Shown: positions 1-5,708 of the stretch, piece by piece | How positions within the stretch are numbered: the first letter of the stretch is position 1 | How the letters are laid out: each line of letters begins with the position of its first letter | From: Bacteroidetes bacterium UBA4408 | GTDB taxonomy: Bacteria; Bacteroidota; Bacteroidia; UBA4408 | Length of the DNA: 9,261 nt | Direction: 5' to 3' | Assembly (NCBI GenBank): GCA_002389785.1 | Contig: DGQS01000189.1 | Span: 1-9,261 of the forward strand | Notes under the pieces: generated by a model | What the model saw: the letters and a program-made list of their open reading frames with translations, nothing else | Told to the model about the DNA's origin: nothing | Database searches by the model: none | Program-made: the position numbers and the translations under genes

Positions 1-507
1 GAAAAACAGCTGCACATTTATGATTTTAACCGCGTTGTAAAAGATTTGAACGGACTTAGCAAAGATGATTTTATTGCGAAAATAAGTCAGAAATTTGACG
101 TTGAAAGCAAAGGCAGTGAACCTTACTATGCAAGCCAATTGCACAATATGAGTATGTACCTCGATGGAAATTGGTATTCGTTAACTGCCAAAAAAGGAAC
201 CTATCACAGCAACGACCCTGTTGGGAGTTTAGACGCTTCGATTCTTTCGGAACACATTTTAGCACCTATATTGGACATAAATGATTTGAAAACCGATAAG
301 CGAGTACGTTTTGTATCGGGCATTAAGGGAATGGAGGAGCTGAAAAAACAGGTAGACGATGGTAAAATGAAAGTTGCTTTTGGACTCTTTCCCGTAAGTA
401 TGCAACAGTTAAAGAACATTGCCGACAATGGCTGTATTATGCCTCCCAAAACTACCTGGATTGAACCAAAACTAAGAAGTGGTTTGGTGATTTATAGTTT
501 GAGTTAA
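1..507 (+). CDS. DUF1015 family protein, C-terminal part (5' end outside window)
   Basis: The frame is open from base 1 and ends with TAA at 505-507, so 168 codons of the C-terminal end are present and the start lies to the left of the window. The first residues read EKQLHIYDFNRVVKDLNG; this Y-D-(F/Y)-N-R-V-V-K-D-L-N-G segment, followed by a helix and later a G-x-Y-(H/Y) and D-x-S-I-L-x-x-x-I-L-x-P-I-L pattern, is what I recognise as the DUF1015 (PF06245) family. The end of the protein (PPKTTWIEPKLRSGLVIYSL) is the usual family terminus. A TTG at 46 could be taken as a start, but it sits inside the conserved segment, so this is truncation by the window and not a short gene. The biochemical role is not established to my knowledge; from memory, family members in Bacteroidota often lie beside serC/serA, which cannot be checked here. 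Confidence 0.85.
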   Translation, partial: EKQLHIYDFNRVVKDLNGLSKDDFIAKISQKFDVESKGSEPYYASQLHNMSMYLDGNWYSLTAKKGTYHSNDPVGSLDASILSEHILAPILDINDLKTDKRVRFVSGIKGMEELKKQVDDGKMKVAFGLFPVSMQQLKNIADNGCIMPPKTTWIEPKLRSGLVIYSLS

Positions 508-552
508 ACCGATTATAAATTTATTCGATTATCCTTACTCGCTGTCTTTGGT

Positions 553-641
553 AGTAGTTAATTTATTAAATGGAGTATTTGTAAAAATTACTTAGCAGAA
601 GCCGTTTAAAATTTCAATTAACTACTTTTAAAAGAAATTTT
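553..641. repeat. Overlapping inverted repeats between convergent genes; possible terminator region
   Basis: The 148-base gap between the DUF1015 stop and the M48 stop holds two inverted repeats. The first has perfect 11-base arms, AGTAGTTAATT at 553-563 and AATTAACTACT at 616-626, separated by 52 bases. The second has 8-base arms, AAAATTTC at 608-615 and GAAATTTT at 634-641, with an 18-base loop that contains the right arm of the first, so the two structures are mutually exclusive. The location between two gene ends fits transcription termination in either direction, but the stems are AT-rich and have no GC core or long T tract. I infer a weak or bidirectional terminator; no gene is visible in the gap. 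Confidence 0.35.
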
Positions 642-655
642 TCAACGAAGTAGCT

Positions 656-1450
656 TTAACTCTTTTTGTAATATTTTAAAGCTTCGGGTAAAAATGCTTT
701 AATGTCTTTAATACGGGTTTCGTCGCTTGGATGGGTGCTTAAAATTTGCAAAGGTTTTGCTCCGCCTTGTTTTGCCATACGTTCCCAAAATGCAATAGCG
801 GTGCTTGGATCATATCCGGCCATAGCCATAAATACCAATCCCATTTTATCGGCCTCCGATTCATGCACACGCGAATATTTCAATGTTCCTAAGGTTGAAC
901 CAATACCATAAGCCTGCATAAATATATCTTGAGTTTCCTTTGGTTTTTGTGCCAATGCTACTTGCAATCCTATTCCTCCCAGTTGTGTAACCAAGCCTTG
1001 ACTCATGCGTTCATTACCGTGACGTGCGATGGCATGTGCAATTTCATGCCCCATAACAACTGCAAGTCCGGCTTCATCCTGAGTTACAGGAAGTAAACCT
1101 GAATAAACAACAACCTTTCCCCCGGGCATACACCAGGCATTTACAGTATTATCGTTCACTAAATTAAATTCCCATTTATATCCTTTTACCCGATCACTCA
1201 TTTTTTTTTGACCGAGGTATCGCGTTACTGCTGATTGAATTTTTGCACCAACATTTTTTACCATTTGCGATTGAGAGTCGCTTGTAGGTAAAGAGGGATT
1301 TTGGCTAAGAAATTCTTTGTAACTGGTCACGCTCATACCAATCATTGTACTTTCAGGCAATAAATTTATTTGTCTTCGTCCCGAAATTGGAACTTTAAAA
1401 CAACTTACTACCATTAAACCAAGGCACACAATTAAGACACTTTTTTTCAT
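656..1450 (-). CDS. M48 family zinc metallopeptidase, predicted lipoprotein
   Basis: A 264-residue protease of the Oma1/LoiP/BepA-like branch of peptidase family M48. The N-terminus has a lysine pair, a hydrophobic stretch and the lipobox VVSC, so Cys17 should be lipidated and the mature enzyme should face the periplasm from a membrane. The following GRRQINLLPE segment is typical of these enzymes. The zinc site is HEIAH at residues 135-139 (His135, His139 as ligands, Glu136 catalytic), and the third ligand is in HESEAD, most likely Glu197. A C-terminal STHPSDETRI motif (238-247) is also a family hallmark. Length is normal for a single-domain member without TPRs. By analogy it would degrade misfolded envelope proteins. 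The ATG at 1450 is chosen because it gives the complete lipoprotein signal. It lies 95 bases downstream of clpS on the same strand, with terminator-like hairpins between them, so co-transcription is uncertain. Confidence 0.93.
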   Translation of the reverse strand: MKKSVLIVCLGLMVVSCFKVPISGRRQINLLPESTMIGMSVTSYKEFLSQNPSLPTSDSQSQMVKNVGAKIQSAVTRYLGQKKMSDRVKGYKWEFNLVNDNTVNAWCMPGGKVVVYSGLLPVTQDEAGLAVVMGHEIAHAIARHGNERMSQGLVTQLGGIGLQVALAQKPKETQDIFMQAYGIGSTLGTLKYSRVHESEADKMGLVFMAMAGYDPSTAIAFWERMAKQGGAKPLQILSTHPSDETRIKDIKAFLPEALKYYKKS

Positions 1451-1474
1451 AAATGAAGTATAAATAAATAACAG

Positions 1475-1521
1475 AAATAAAACATAAGTAGCGAATGAAG
1501 ACTGTTGCTATCCTACTTATG
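1475..1521 (-). terminator. Possible terminator after clpS
   Basis: Read on the minus strand, CATAAGTAG (complement of 1521-1513) is followed by a 21-base loop, then CTACTTATG (complement of 1491-1483) and immediately TTTTATTT (complement of 1482-1475). The 9-base arms pair perfectly and the T-rich run in the right place fits an intrinsic terminator for clpS. The large loop and low GC of the stem weaken the call. Confidence 0.35.
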
Positions 1522-1522
1522 G

Positions 1523-1545
1523 AGCAATATTTTGTAAGTATTGCT
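1523..1545 (-). repeat. Small hairpin abutting the clpS stop codon
   Basis: AGCAATA at 1523-1529 and TATTGCT at 1539-1545 are perfect 7-base inverted arms around a 9-base loop, beginning at the base next to the clpS stop codon. There is no T run after it in either direction. It may protect the 3' end of the clpS message or act with the hairpin at 1483-1521, but this is inference from position alone. Confidence 0.3.
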
Positions 1546-1830
1546 TTATTCGATCGTCACCGAAATACCTCGGTTTTGAATGGCAAATCGCATGGGCATA
1601 AGTTCCTGAAGTGTCCCTAATTTAACTTCACACTTCCCATTATAATGTATTATTAATGTGCATTGTTGAGCTTGAATTGGATTGTGCTTGCACACATCAA
1701 TTAAGGTATTAATTACATGATCAAAAGTATTATAGTCGTCGTTGTGAATTATTAAAGCCCGCTTATTGTCGGCCTTAACAACATGTTCGGTAATTTCTAA
1801 TACCTCAGTTTCGATATTTTCTAAAATCAT
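1546..1830 (-). CDS. clpS: ATP-dependent Clp protease adaptor protein ClpS
   Basis: A 94-residue ClpS, the cytoplasmic adaptor that binds the N-domain of ClpA/ClpC-type unfoldases and delivers N-degron substrates with bulky hydrophobic N-terminal residues. The core is HNDDYNTFDHVI at residues 29-40, with the substrate-pocket residues Asn30, Asp31 and Asp32 equivalent to the NDD motif of known ClpS. IIHYNGKC at 60-67 carries the conserved His62 that helps hold the substrate alpha-amino group. QAQQCTLIIH is the usual helix and strand. The flexible N-terminal extension of about 25 residues is the part that inserts into the unfoldase. I chose the ATG at 1830 because the protein then has the usual ClpS length. 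An in-frame ATG at 1911 would add 27 basic, cysteine-containing residues not expected in the family. The gene is divergent from ogt. Confidence 0.94.
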   Translation of the reverse strand: MILENIETEVLEITEHVVKADNKRALIIHNDDYNTFDHVINTLIDVCKHNPIQAQQCTLIIHYNGKCEVKLGTLQELMPMRFAIQNRGISVTIE

Positions 1831-1940
1831 TTTATGCGTCAAAAAAAGAAAACACGAATTTACTCTTTTTTTCAATACCATCCGGGTTAAATTTTTAGCC
1901 TGTAATTTCACTTTAATTAGCTGAAATAGGTGGTATAAAA

Positions 1941-1967
1941 TTGCTAAGTCAATTTTTACTAAACTTG
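1941..1967 (+). promoter_or_regulatory. Candidate Bacteroidota-type promoter for ogt
   Basis: TTG at 1941-1943 and TAAACTTG at 1960-1967 resemble the Bacteroidota primary-sigma promoter (TTG, then TAnnTTTG). The -7 element has one mismatch (C for the first T of TTTG) and the 16-base spacer is slightly short. Transcription would begin near 1974 and leave a leader of about a dozen bases before the GTG at 1987. Moderate to weak support. Confidence 0.3.
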
Positions 1968-1986
1968 CAATACCAACTATTAAAAC

Positions 1987-2469
1987 GTGAATTTTTGTAC
2001 CAACATTGAATGCCCTTTGGGATATCTAAAAATTGAAGGAAATACCGAATTTATTTACTCAATTTCTTTTAGCGATTTCAAAACGATTGATACCGAATTT
2101 CAGCCTGAATTAGCGATAGTAGCAAGCCTTCAATTATCTCAGTATTTTTTAGGAAAACGAAAGGTATTTAACCTTCCTATTCACCAGCAAGGTACCGATT
2201 TTCAACAAAAAGTATGGACTCAATTAACAAATATCCCTTATGGTAAAACTTGTTCCTATTCGACTATTGCACGTAAATTAAACCATCCGAAAAGTGTTCG
2301 AGCTGTTGGAAATTCTAACGGGAAAAATACAATTGCGATTGTTGTACCATGTCACCGGGTAATTGGCGAATCGGGTAAACTCGTAGGGTATGCTGCCGGC
2401 TTGGAGCGAAAAAAGTGGTTATTACAACACGAAGCAAAATTTGCAAATGGGGTGCAAACTCTATTCTAA
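1987..2469 (+). CDS. ogt: Methylated-DNA--protein-cysteine S-methyltransferase (Ogt/MGMT type)
   Basis: A 160-residue suicide DNA-repair protein that moves an alkyl group from O6-alkylguanine (or O4-alkylthymine) to its own cysteine. The active-site motif PCHRVIG is at residues 121-127, with Cys122 as acceptor. The helix-turn-helix region runs through SYSTIARKLNHPKSVRAVG (about 90-108) and includes the arginine finger Arg105; Asn114, nine residues later, matches the hinge asparagine of human MGMT. The N-terminal half has the usual CPLGYLKI strand of the small domain. There is no Ada phosphotriester domain or AraC domain, so this is the stand-alone form. The start is GTG at 1987: an in-frame stop lies just upstream (1981-1983), and conserved sequence begins within the first ten residues. 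It is divergent from clpS and followed, after 76 bases, by the kmo operon, which has its own candidate promoter. Confidence 0.95.
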   Translation: MNFCTNIECPLGYLKIEGNTEFIYSISFSDFKTIDTEFQPELAIVASLQLSQYFLGKRKVFNLPIHQQGTDFQQKVWTQLTNIPYGKTCSYSTIARKLNHPKSVRAVGNSNGKNTIAIVVPCHRVIGESGKLVGYAAGLERKKWLLQHEAKFANGVQTLF

Positions 2470-2513
2470 GTATTCCATGATTAAAATCAATCCTAACATT
2501 TTGGGTAAAGCAT

Positions 2514-2521
2514 TACATTTG
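2514..2521 (+). promoter_or_regulatory. Candidate -7 element for the kmo-carotenoid operon
   Basis: TACATTTG matches the Bacteroidota -7 consensus TAnnTTTG exactly. It would start transcription near 2527, about 20 bases before the kmo ATG. A good TTG at the expected -33 distance is missing; the nearest TTG (2501-2503) is only 10 bases away. It lies in the only gap (2470-2545) before four closely packed genes. Confidence 0.42.
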
Positions 2522-2545
2522 CGAACTTAATCTATAGCTTACATT

Positions 2546-3895
2546 ATGAGTACTCAAAAAAACATCAGTTTAATCGGTTCCGGTTTAGTGGGTTCATTAT
2601 TGGCAATTATTTTGGCTAAGCGAAATCATCGAGTAAATATCTACGAAAGAAGACCCGATATGCGTAAAAATACCGGAGTAGCCGGGCGCTCTATCAATTT
2701 GGCTTTGAGCGATCGAGGCTGGAAAGCGCTTGATGCTGTTGGAATTGGAGATGAAATTAGAAAAATAGCAATCCCTATGTATGGACGATATATTCACAAC
2801 ATGGATGGAAGCACCGCTTATCAAGCTTATGGTAAGGAAAATCAAGCCATATACTCGGTTTCAAGAGGCGGAATTAATTGCAAATTAATGGACTTAGCAG
2901 AGCAACAAAGCAATGTTAAAATTCATTTTGATGAACGTTGTGATGTGGTTGATTTAAAAACCAATACCGCTGTTTTTGAAAATACAATTACCAAAAAGAA
3001 AAAATCGATACAATCGGATTTGATAATCAGTAGCGACGGAGCTTTCTCGGCCGGACGTTTGGCTATTCAATTAAATACCGATCGCTTTAATTACCAACAA
3101 TACTACATCGATTGTGGATACAAAGAATTAACCATTCCAGCTGGAGAAAATGGAAGTTTTCTAATTGAAAAAAACGCGCTCCATATTTGGCCAAGAGGAA
3201 AATTCATGATGATTGCCTTACCTAATTTTGATGGCAGTTTTACCTGTACCCTATTTTTTCCTTTTGAAGGTGAACACTCTTTTGATGCACTAAAAGAAAG
3301 AAGTGCAGTGTTGCCATTTTTTAAAACCTATTTTGCGGATGCAGTTGCATTAATGCCAACTTTACTTGACGACTTCATGAACAATCCTACCTCTTCATTG
3401 GTTACAGTGAAGTGTTTTCCTTGGACTATTTCAGATAAGCTTGCATTAATTGGTGATGCTGCGCATGCCATTGTTCCCTTTTTTGGACAAGGGATGAATT
3501 GCGGATTTGAAGATTGTACGGTGTTTAACCAGTTGTTGGATGAGTACAAGGAGGATTGGGAAAAGGTATTTAAGGCTTATGAAATTAGCCGAAAGCCTGA
3601 TTCGGATGCAATTGCAGATTTGGCTATCGGTAATTTTGTTGAGATGCGTGATTTAGTAGGTCAGCCGAAATTTTTATTGCAAAAAAAGATAGAAGCTAAT
3701 TTTAGTAACAAACATCCGGAAAAATGGATTACAGCATATTCAATGGTTACTTTTAGTCCCGAAATACGTTACTCGGTTGCACTTCGAAAGGGAAAAGAGC
3801 AGCAAGCAATAATGGATGAAGTAATGGCATTACCTGATATAGAGAAAAAGTGGGATAGCCCGGAAATAGAATCCTTAATTTTAAGTAAGCTGTAA
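2546..3895 (+). CDS. kmo: Kynurenine 3-monooxygenase (FAD-dependent)
   Basis: A 449-residue class A flavoprotein monooxygenase that hydroxylates L-kynurenine to 3-hydroxykynurenine with NADPH and O2. The Rossmann motif GSGLVGSLLA is at residues 11-20, the FAD-ribose Glu34 in YERR follows, and the second flavin motif GDAAHAIVPFFGQGMNCGFE is at 303-322. SSDGAFSAGR (162-171) is the DG motif of the family. Residues reported to bind kynurenine in characterised KMOs have matches here: Arg81 (GRYIHN), Tyr95 (QAYGKE), Asn363 (GNFVEMR) and Tyr398 (TAYSMVTF). This favours a true KMO over a generic aromatic hydroxylase. The C-terminus lacks the long membrane anchor of the mitochondrial enzyme, so it is probably cytosolic. 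It opens a four-gene unit: its stop TAA shares a base with the ATG of the next gene (TAATG), suggesting translational coupling to carotenoid genes. No kynureninase, 3-hydroxyanthranilate dioxygenase or tryptophan dioxygenase is in view. Confidence 0.92.
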   Translation: MSTQKNISLIGSGLVGSLLAIILAKRNHRVNIYERRPDMRKNTGVAGRSINLALSDRGWKALDAVGIGDEIRKIAIPMYGRYIHNMDGSTAYQAYGKENQAIYSVSRGGINCKLMDLAEQQSNVKIHFDERCDVVDLKTNTAVFENTITKKKKSIQSDLIISSDGAFSAGRLAIQLNTDRFNYQQYYIDCGYKELTIPAGENGSFLIEKNALHIWPRGKFMMIALPNFDGSFTCTLFFPFEGEHSFDALKERSAVLPFFKTYFADAVALMPTLLDDFMNNPTSSLVTVKCFPWTISDKLALIGDAAHAIVPFFGQGMNCGFEDCTVFNQLLDEYKEDWEKVFKAYEISRKPDSDAIADLAIGNFVEMRDLVGQPKFLLQKKIEANFSNKHPEKWITAYSMVTFSPEIRYSVALRKGKEQQAIMDEVMALPDIEKKWDSPEIESLILSKL

Positions 3896-4548
3896 TGGAC
3901 ATAAAAAAGCTCGATCAACTAGCTTATGCCAAATTATTTTTAATCATTATTTACCTAGTGGGTATACTTGGAATGGTGTATTATCGAACCATTTTCAGTT
4001 CACTCACTCCTTTTAACTTAATCGCAGCTGCAGCTTTGTTGTTTTATTTTCATAAACCAAAAGACAAAACACTTTTTCAATTTATTGTGTTTGTTGGCTG
4101 TGCCGGATTTGCTATTGAATTGTATGGGGTGCAAACCGGTAAACTATTTGGTTATTACCAGTATGGACAATCGCTAGGTTGGAAGATAAATGGTACACCG
4201 CCAATTATTGGCCTCAATTGGGTGGTATTAACCTATTGTACAGCCATGATGGTACATTCAATTCGGTTAAGTATCTATTTAAAATCCTTAATAGCTGCTT
4301 TACTGATGGTTATTTTTGATTATTTTATAGAATTGTATGCAGCGCATGCCGATTTCTGGTATTGGCAAAACGATCAAATTCCACTGCAAAATTTTGTAGC
4401 CTGGTTTATTTTTGGATTCTTTTTTAATCTCCTATTTTTCAATTTCAAATTCGAGACTAAAAACCCTTTTGCTTTTTTTCTTTACTCCATTCAATTACTC
4501 TTTTTTATTATTTTAAATTTGCACTATCATTTTTTTCACGTTGCTTAA
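3895..4548 (+). CDS. cruF: Carotenoid biosynthesis membrane protein, CruF/DUF422-like
   Basis: A 217-residue polytopic membrane protein with about seven hydrophobic helices (roughly 13-29, 38-53, 60-77, 104-124, 129-147, 166-183, 190-208). The family pattern of PF04240 (DUF422, carotenoid biosynthesis protein) is visible: FAIELYGVQTGKLFGYYQYG at 72-91, PIIGLNWVV at 103-111, FDYFIELYA at 141-149, WYW at 155-157 and PLQNFVAWF at 163-171. Glu75, Asp142 and Glu146 are membrane-embedded acids that could serve in acid-catalysed hydration. Characterised CruF proteins add water across the terminal C-1',2' double bond of acyclic or monocyclic carotenoids. The ATG overlaps the kmo stop by one base and crtZ follows after 8 bases, so it is in the middle of the operon. 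The family assignment is firm; hydratase activity on this organism's carotenoid is inferred from relatives and context. Confidence 0.75.
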   Translation: MDIKKLDQLAYAKLFLIIIYLVGILGMVYYRTIFSSLTPFNLIAAAALLFYFHKPKDKTLFQFIVFVGCAGFAIELYGVQTGKLFGYYQYGQSLGWKINGTPPIIGLNWVVLTYCTAMMVHSIRLSIYLKSLIAALLMVIFDYFIELYAAHADFWYWQNDQIPLQNFVAWFIFGFFFNLLFFNFKFETKNPFAFFLYSIQLLFFIILNLHYHFFHVA

Positions 4549-4556
4549 TTTTTTCA

Positions 4557-5012
4557 ATGAATATTTTACTAAATATCGCAATTGTAGTTGTTACCTTTTT
4601 TTTCATGGAGTTTGTAGCTTGGTTTACACATAAATATGTGATGCATGGCTTCATGTGGTTTTTACACCGCGATCACCATGAACCGCATCATGGTTTTTTT
4701 GAAAAAAACGATTGGTTTGCATTTATATTCGCTATTCCTTCAGCTTTACTTTGGTATTTGGGAGTTGCCCACCAAAACGATTGGTTGTTTTATATCGGCA
4801 TCGGCATAGCTACTTATGGTGTTGCTTATTTTTTAGTGCACGATGTAATCGTTCATCAACGAATAAAAATTCTTCGTACCTGGAATAATTCATATGTTAG
4901 GGCTATTCGAAGGGCCCATAAAATTCACCACAAAAAAATGGTAAAAGAAGGTGGTGAATCCTTTGGTTTTGTTATAGTTCCCGGAAAATATTGGGAAAAG
5001 AAATCAATATAA
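4557..5012 (+). CDS. crtZ: Beta-carotene 3-hydroxylase CrtZ
   Basis: A 151-residue integral-membrane non-haem di-iron hydroxylase that puts the 3-hydroxyl on beta-ionone rings (beta-carotene to zeaxanthin, or the single ring of a monocyclic carotenoid). All histidine clusters of the fatty-acid-hydroxylase-like fold are present: HKYVMH at residues 25-30, HRDHH at 37-41 followed by EPHH (42-45), HDVIVH at 95-100 and HKIHH at 121-125. Hydrophobic segments at about 4-22, 52-69 and 76-94 provide the membrane helices, with the histidines at the cytosolic face. The length equals that of typical bacterial CrtZ, so it is complete. It lies 8 bases after cruF and 21 bases before the lycopene cyclase gene, with no promoter room in between, so it should be expressed from the same transcript. 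Confidence 0.95.
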   Translation: MNILLNIAIVVVTFFFMEFVAWFTHKYVMHGFMWFLHRDHHEPHHGFFEKNDWFAFIFAIPSALLWYLGVAHQNDWLFYIGIGIATYGVAYFLVHDVIVHQRIKILRTWNNSYVRAIRRAHKIHHKKMVKEGGESFGFVIVPGKYWEKKSI

Positions 5013-5033
5013 TCCTTTACTAACTCAGCACCT

Positions 5034-5708
5034 ATGCCCATTTATCTTTACATTGATATACTGGTTATACTATTTCCATTTTTGCTGAGTTTCGACAAAA
5101 AAGTAGCCTATTACAAAAAATGGAAATATTTATTTCCAGCAATACTACTTTCGGGTGCTTTCTTTGTTGCTTGGGATATGCTCTTCACCCATTTGCAAGT
5201 GTGGAGTTTTAATCCAGCCTTTTTACTTGGTATCAACCTGGGAAATTTGCCGCTGGAAGAAGTGTTGTTTTTTTGGGTAGTTCCTTTCAGTTGTGTTTTT
5301 GTGTACGAAGTACTGATTGCCTATATACCAAAGGATTTTCTATTACCTTATTCCTCAAAAATCAATCTGCTATTTTTAGCTTTTTTTACTGTATTTGGAT
5401 TGATTTTTTCTTCAAAAATATATACTCTTTTTCAGTGTTTACTATTGGTACTAACTTTAATTTATCACATTCGTTTTACCAAAGTTTCTTATTTAGGAAG
5501 GTTTTATGCAGCCTATGCGATTTGTTTGATTCCCTTTTTAATAATGAATGGATTTCTTACCAGTCTTCCTATAGTTATATATAACGATGCATTTAATTCA
5601 GGAATACGTATTGGGACAATTCCAATAGAAGATAGTTTTTATTGCTTGTTGCTTTTGCTTGTAAACATAACCATCTACGAGCATTTTAAAAAAGCTGATT
5701 CACATTAA
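5034..5708 (+). CDS. crtY: Lycopene cyclase, fused CrtYc-CrtYd (two-domain membrane type)
   Basis: A 224-residue membrane cyclase consisting of two copies of the lycopene cyclase domain found separately as CrtYc and CrtYd in actinobacteria. It converts psi ends of lycopene into beta rings without net redox change. Each half has the family's acidic signature: PLEE at residues 73-76 after INLGN, and PIED at 197-200 after IRIGT; the glutamates are candidates for the catalytic acid. WDMLFTHLQVWSFNP at 47-61 is another typical block. Six to seven hydrophobic helices span the length. It is the last gene of the kmo-cruF-crtZ-crtY unit. Its TAA (5706-5708) overlaps the TAA of the opposite-strand UbiA gene (5705-5707). 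Whether it forms one or two rings cannot be read from the sequence. The neighbouring hydratase-like gene suggests that at least some product stays monocyclic. Confidence 0.9.
   Translation: MPIYLYIDILVILFPFLLSFDKKVAYYKKWKYLFPAILLSGAFFVAWDMLFTHLQVWSFNPAFLLGINLGNLPLEEVLFFWVVPFSCVFVYEVLIAYIPKDFLLPYSSKINLLFLAFFTVFGLIFSSKIYTLFQCLLLVLTLIYHIRFTKVSYLGRFYAAYAICLIPFLIMNGFLTSLPIVIYNDAFNSGIRIGTIPIEDSFYCLLLLLVNITIYEHFKKADSH

Noticed and set aside
46..507. A separate short gene starting at TTG 46
   Set aside because: The frame is open to base 1 and the conserved DUF1015 segment spans the TTG, so it is the tail of a longer gene.
1831..1911. 27-residue N-terminal extension of ClpS from the ATG at 1911
   Set aside because: ClpS is normally about 90-105 residues with an acidic flexible N-terminus; the extension is basic and contains a hydrophobic cysteine-bearing stretch unlike the family. 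The ATG at 1830 gives 94 residues.
2546..3895. kmo product as a carotenoid or squalene-type monooxygenase
   Set aside because: Flavin motifs alone would allow it, but the four kynurenine-site residues and overall length match KMO.
5273..5584. A 103-codon open frame inside crtY on the same strand
   Set aside because: Phenylalanine/serine-rich shadow frame of a membrane-protein gene, with no recognisable domain; crtY itself has clear motifs over the same span.
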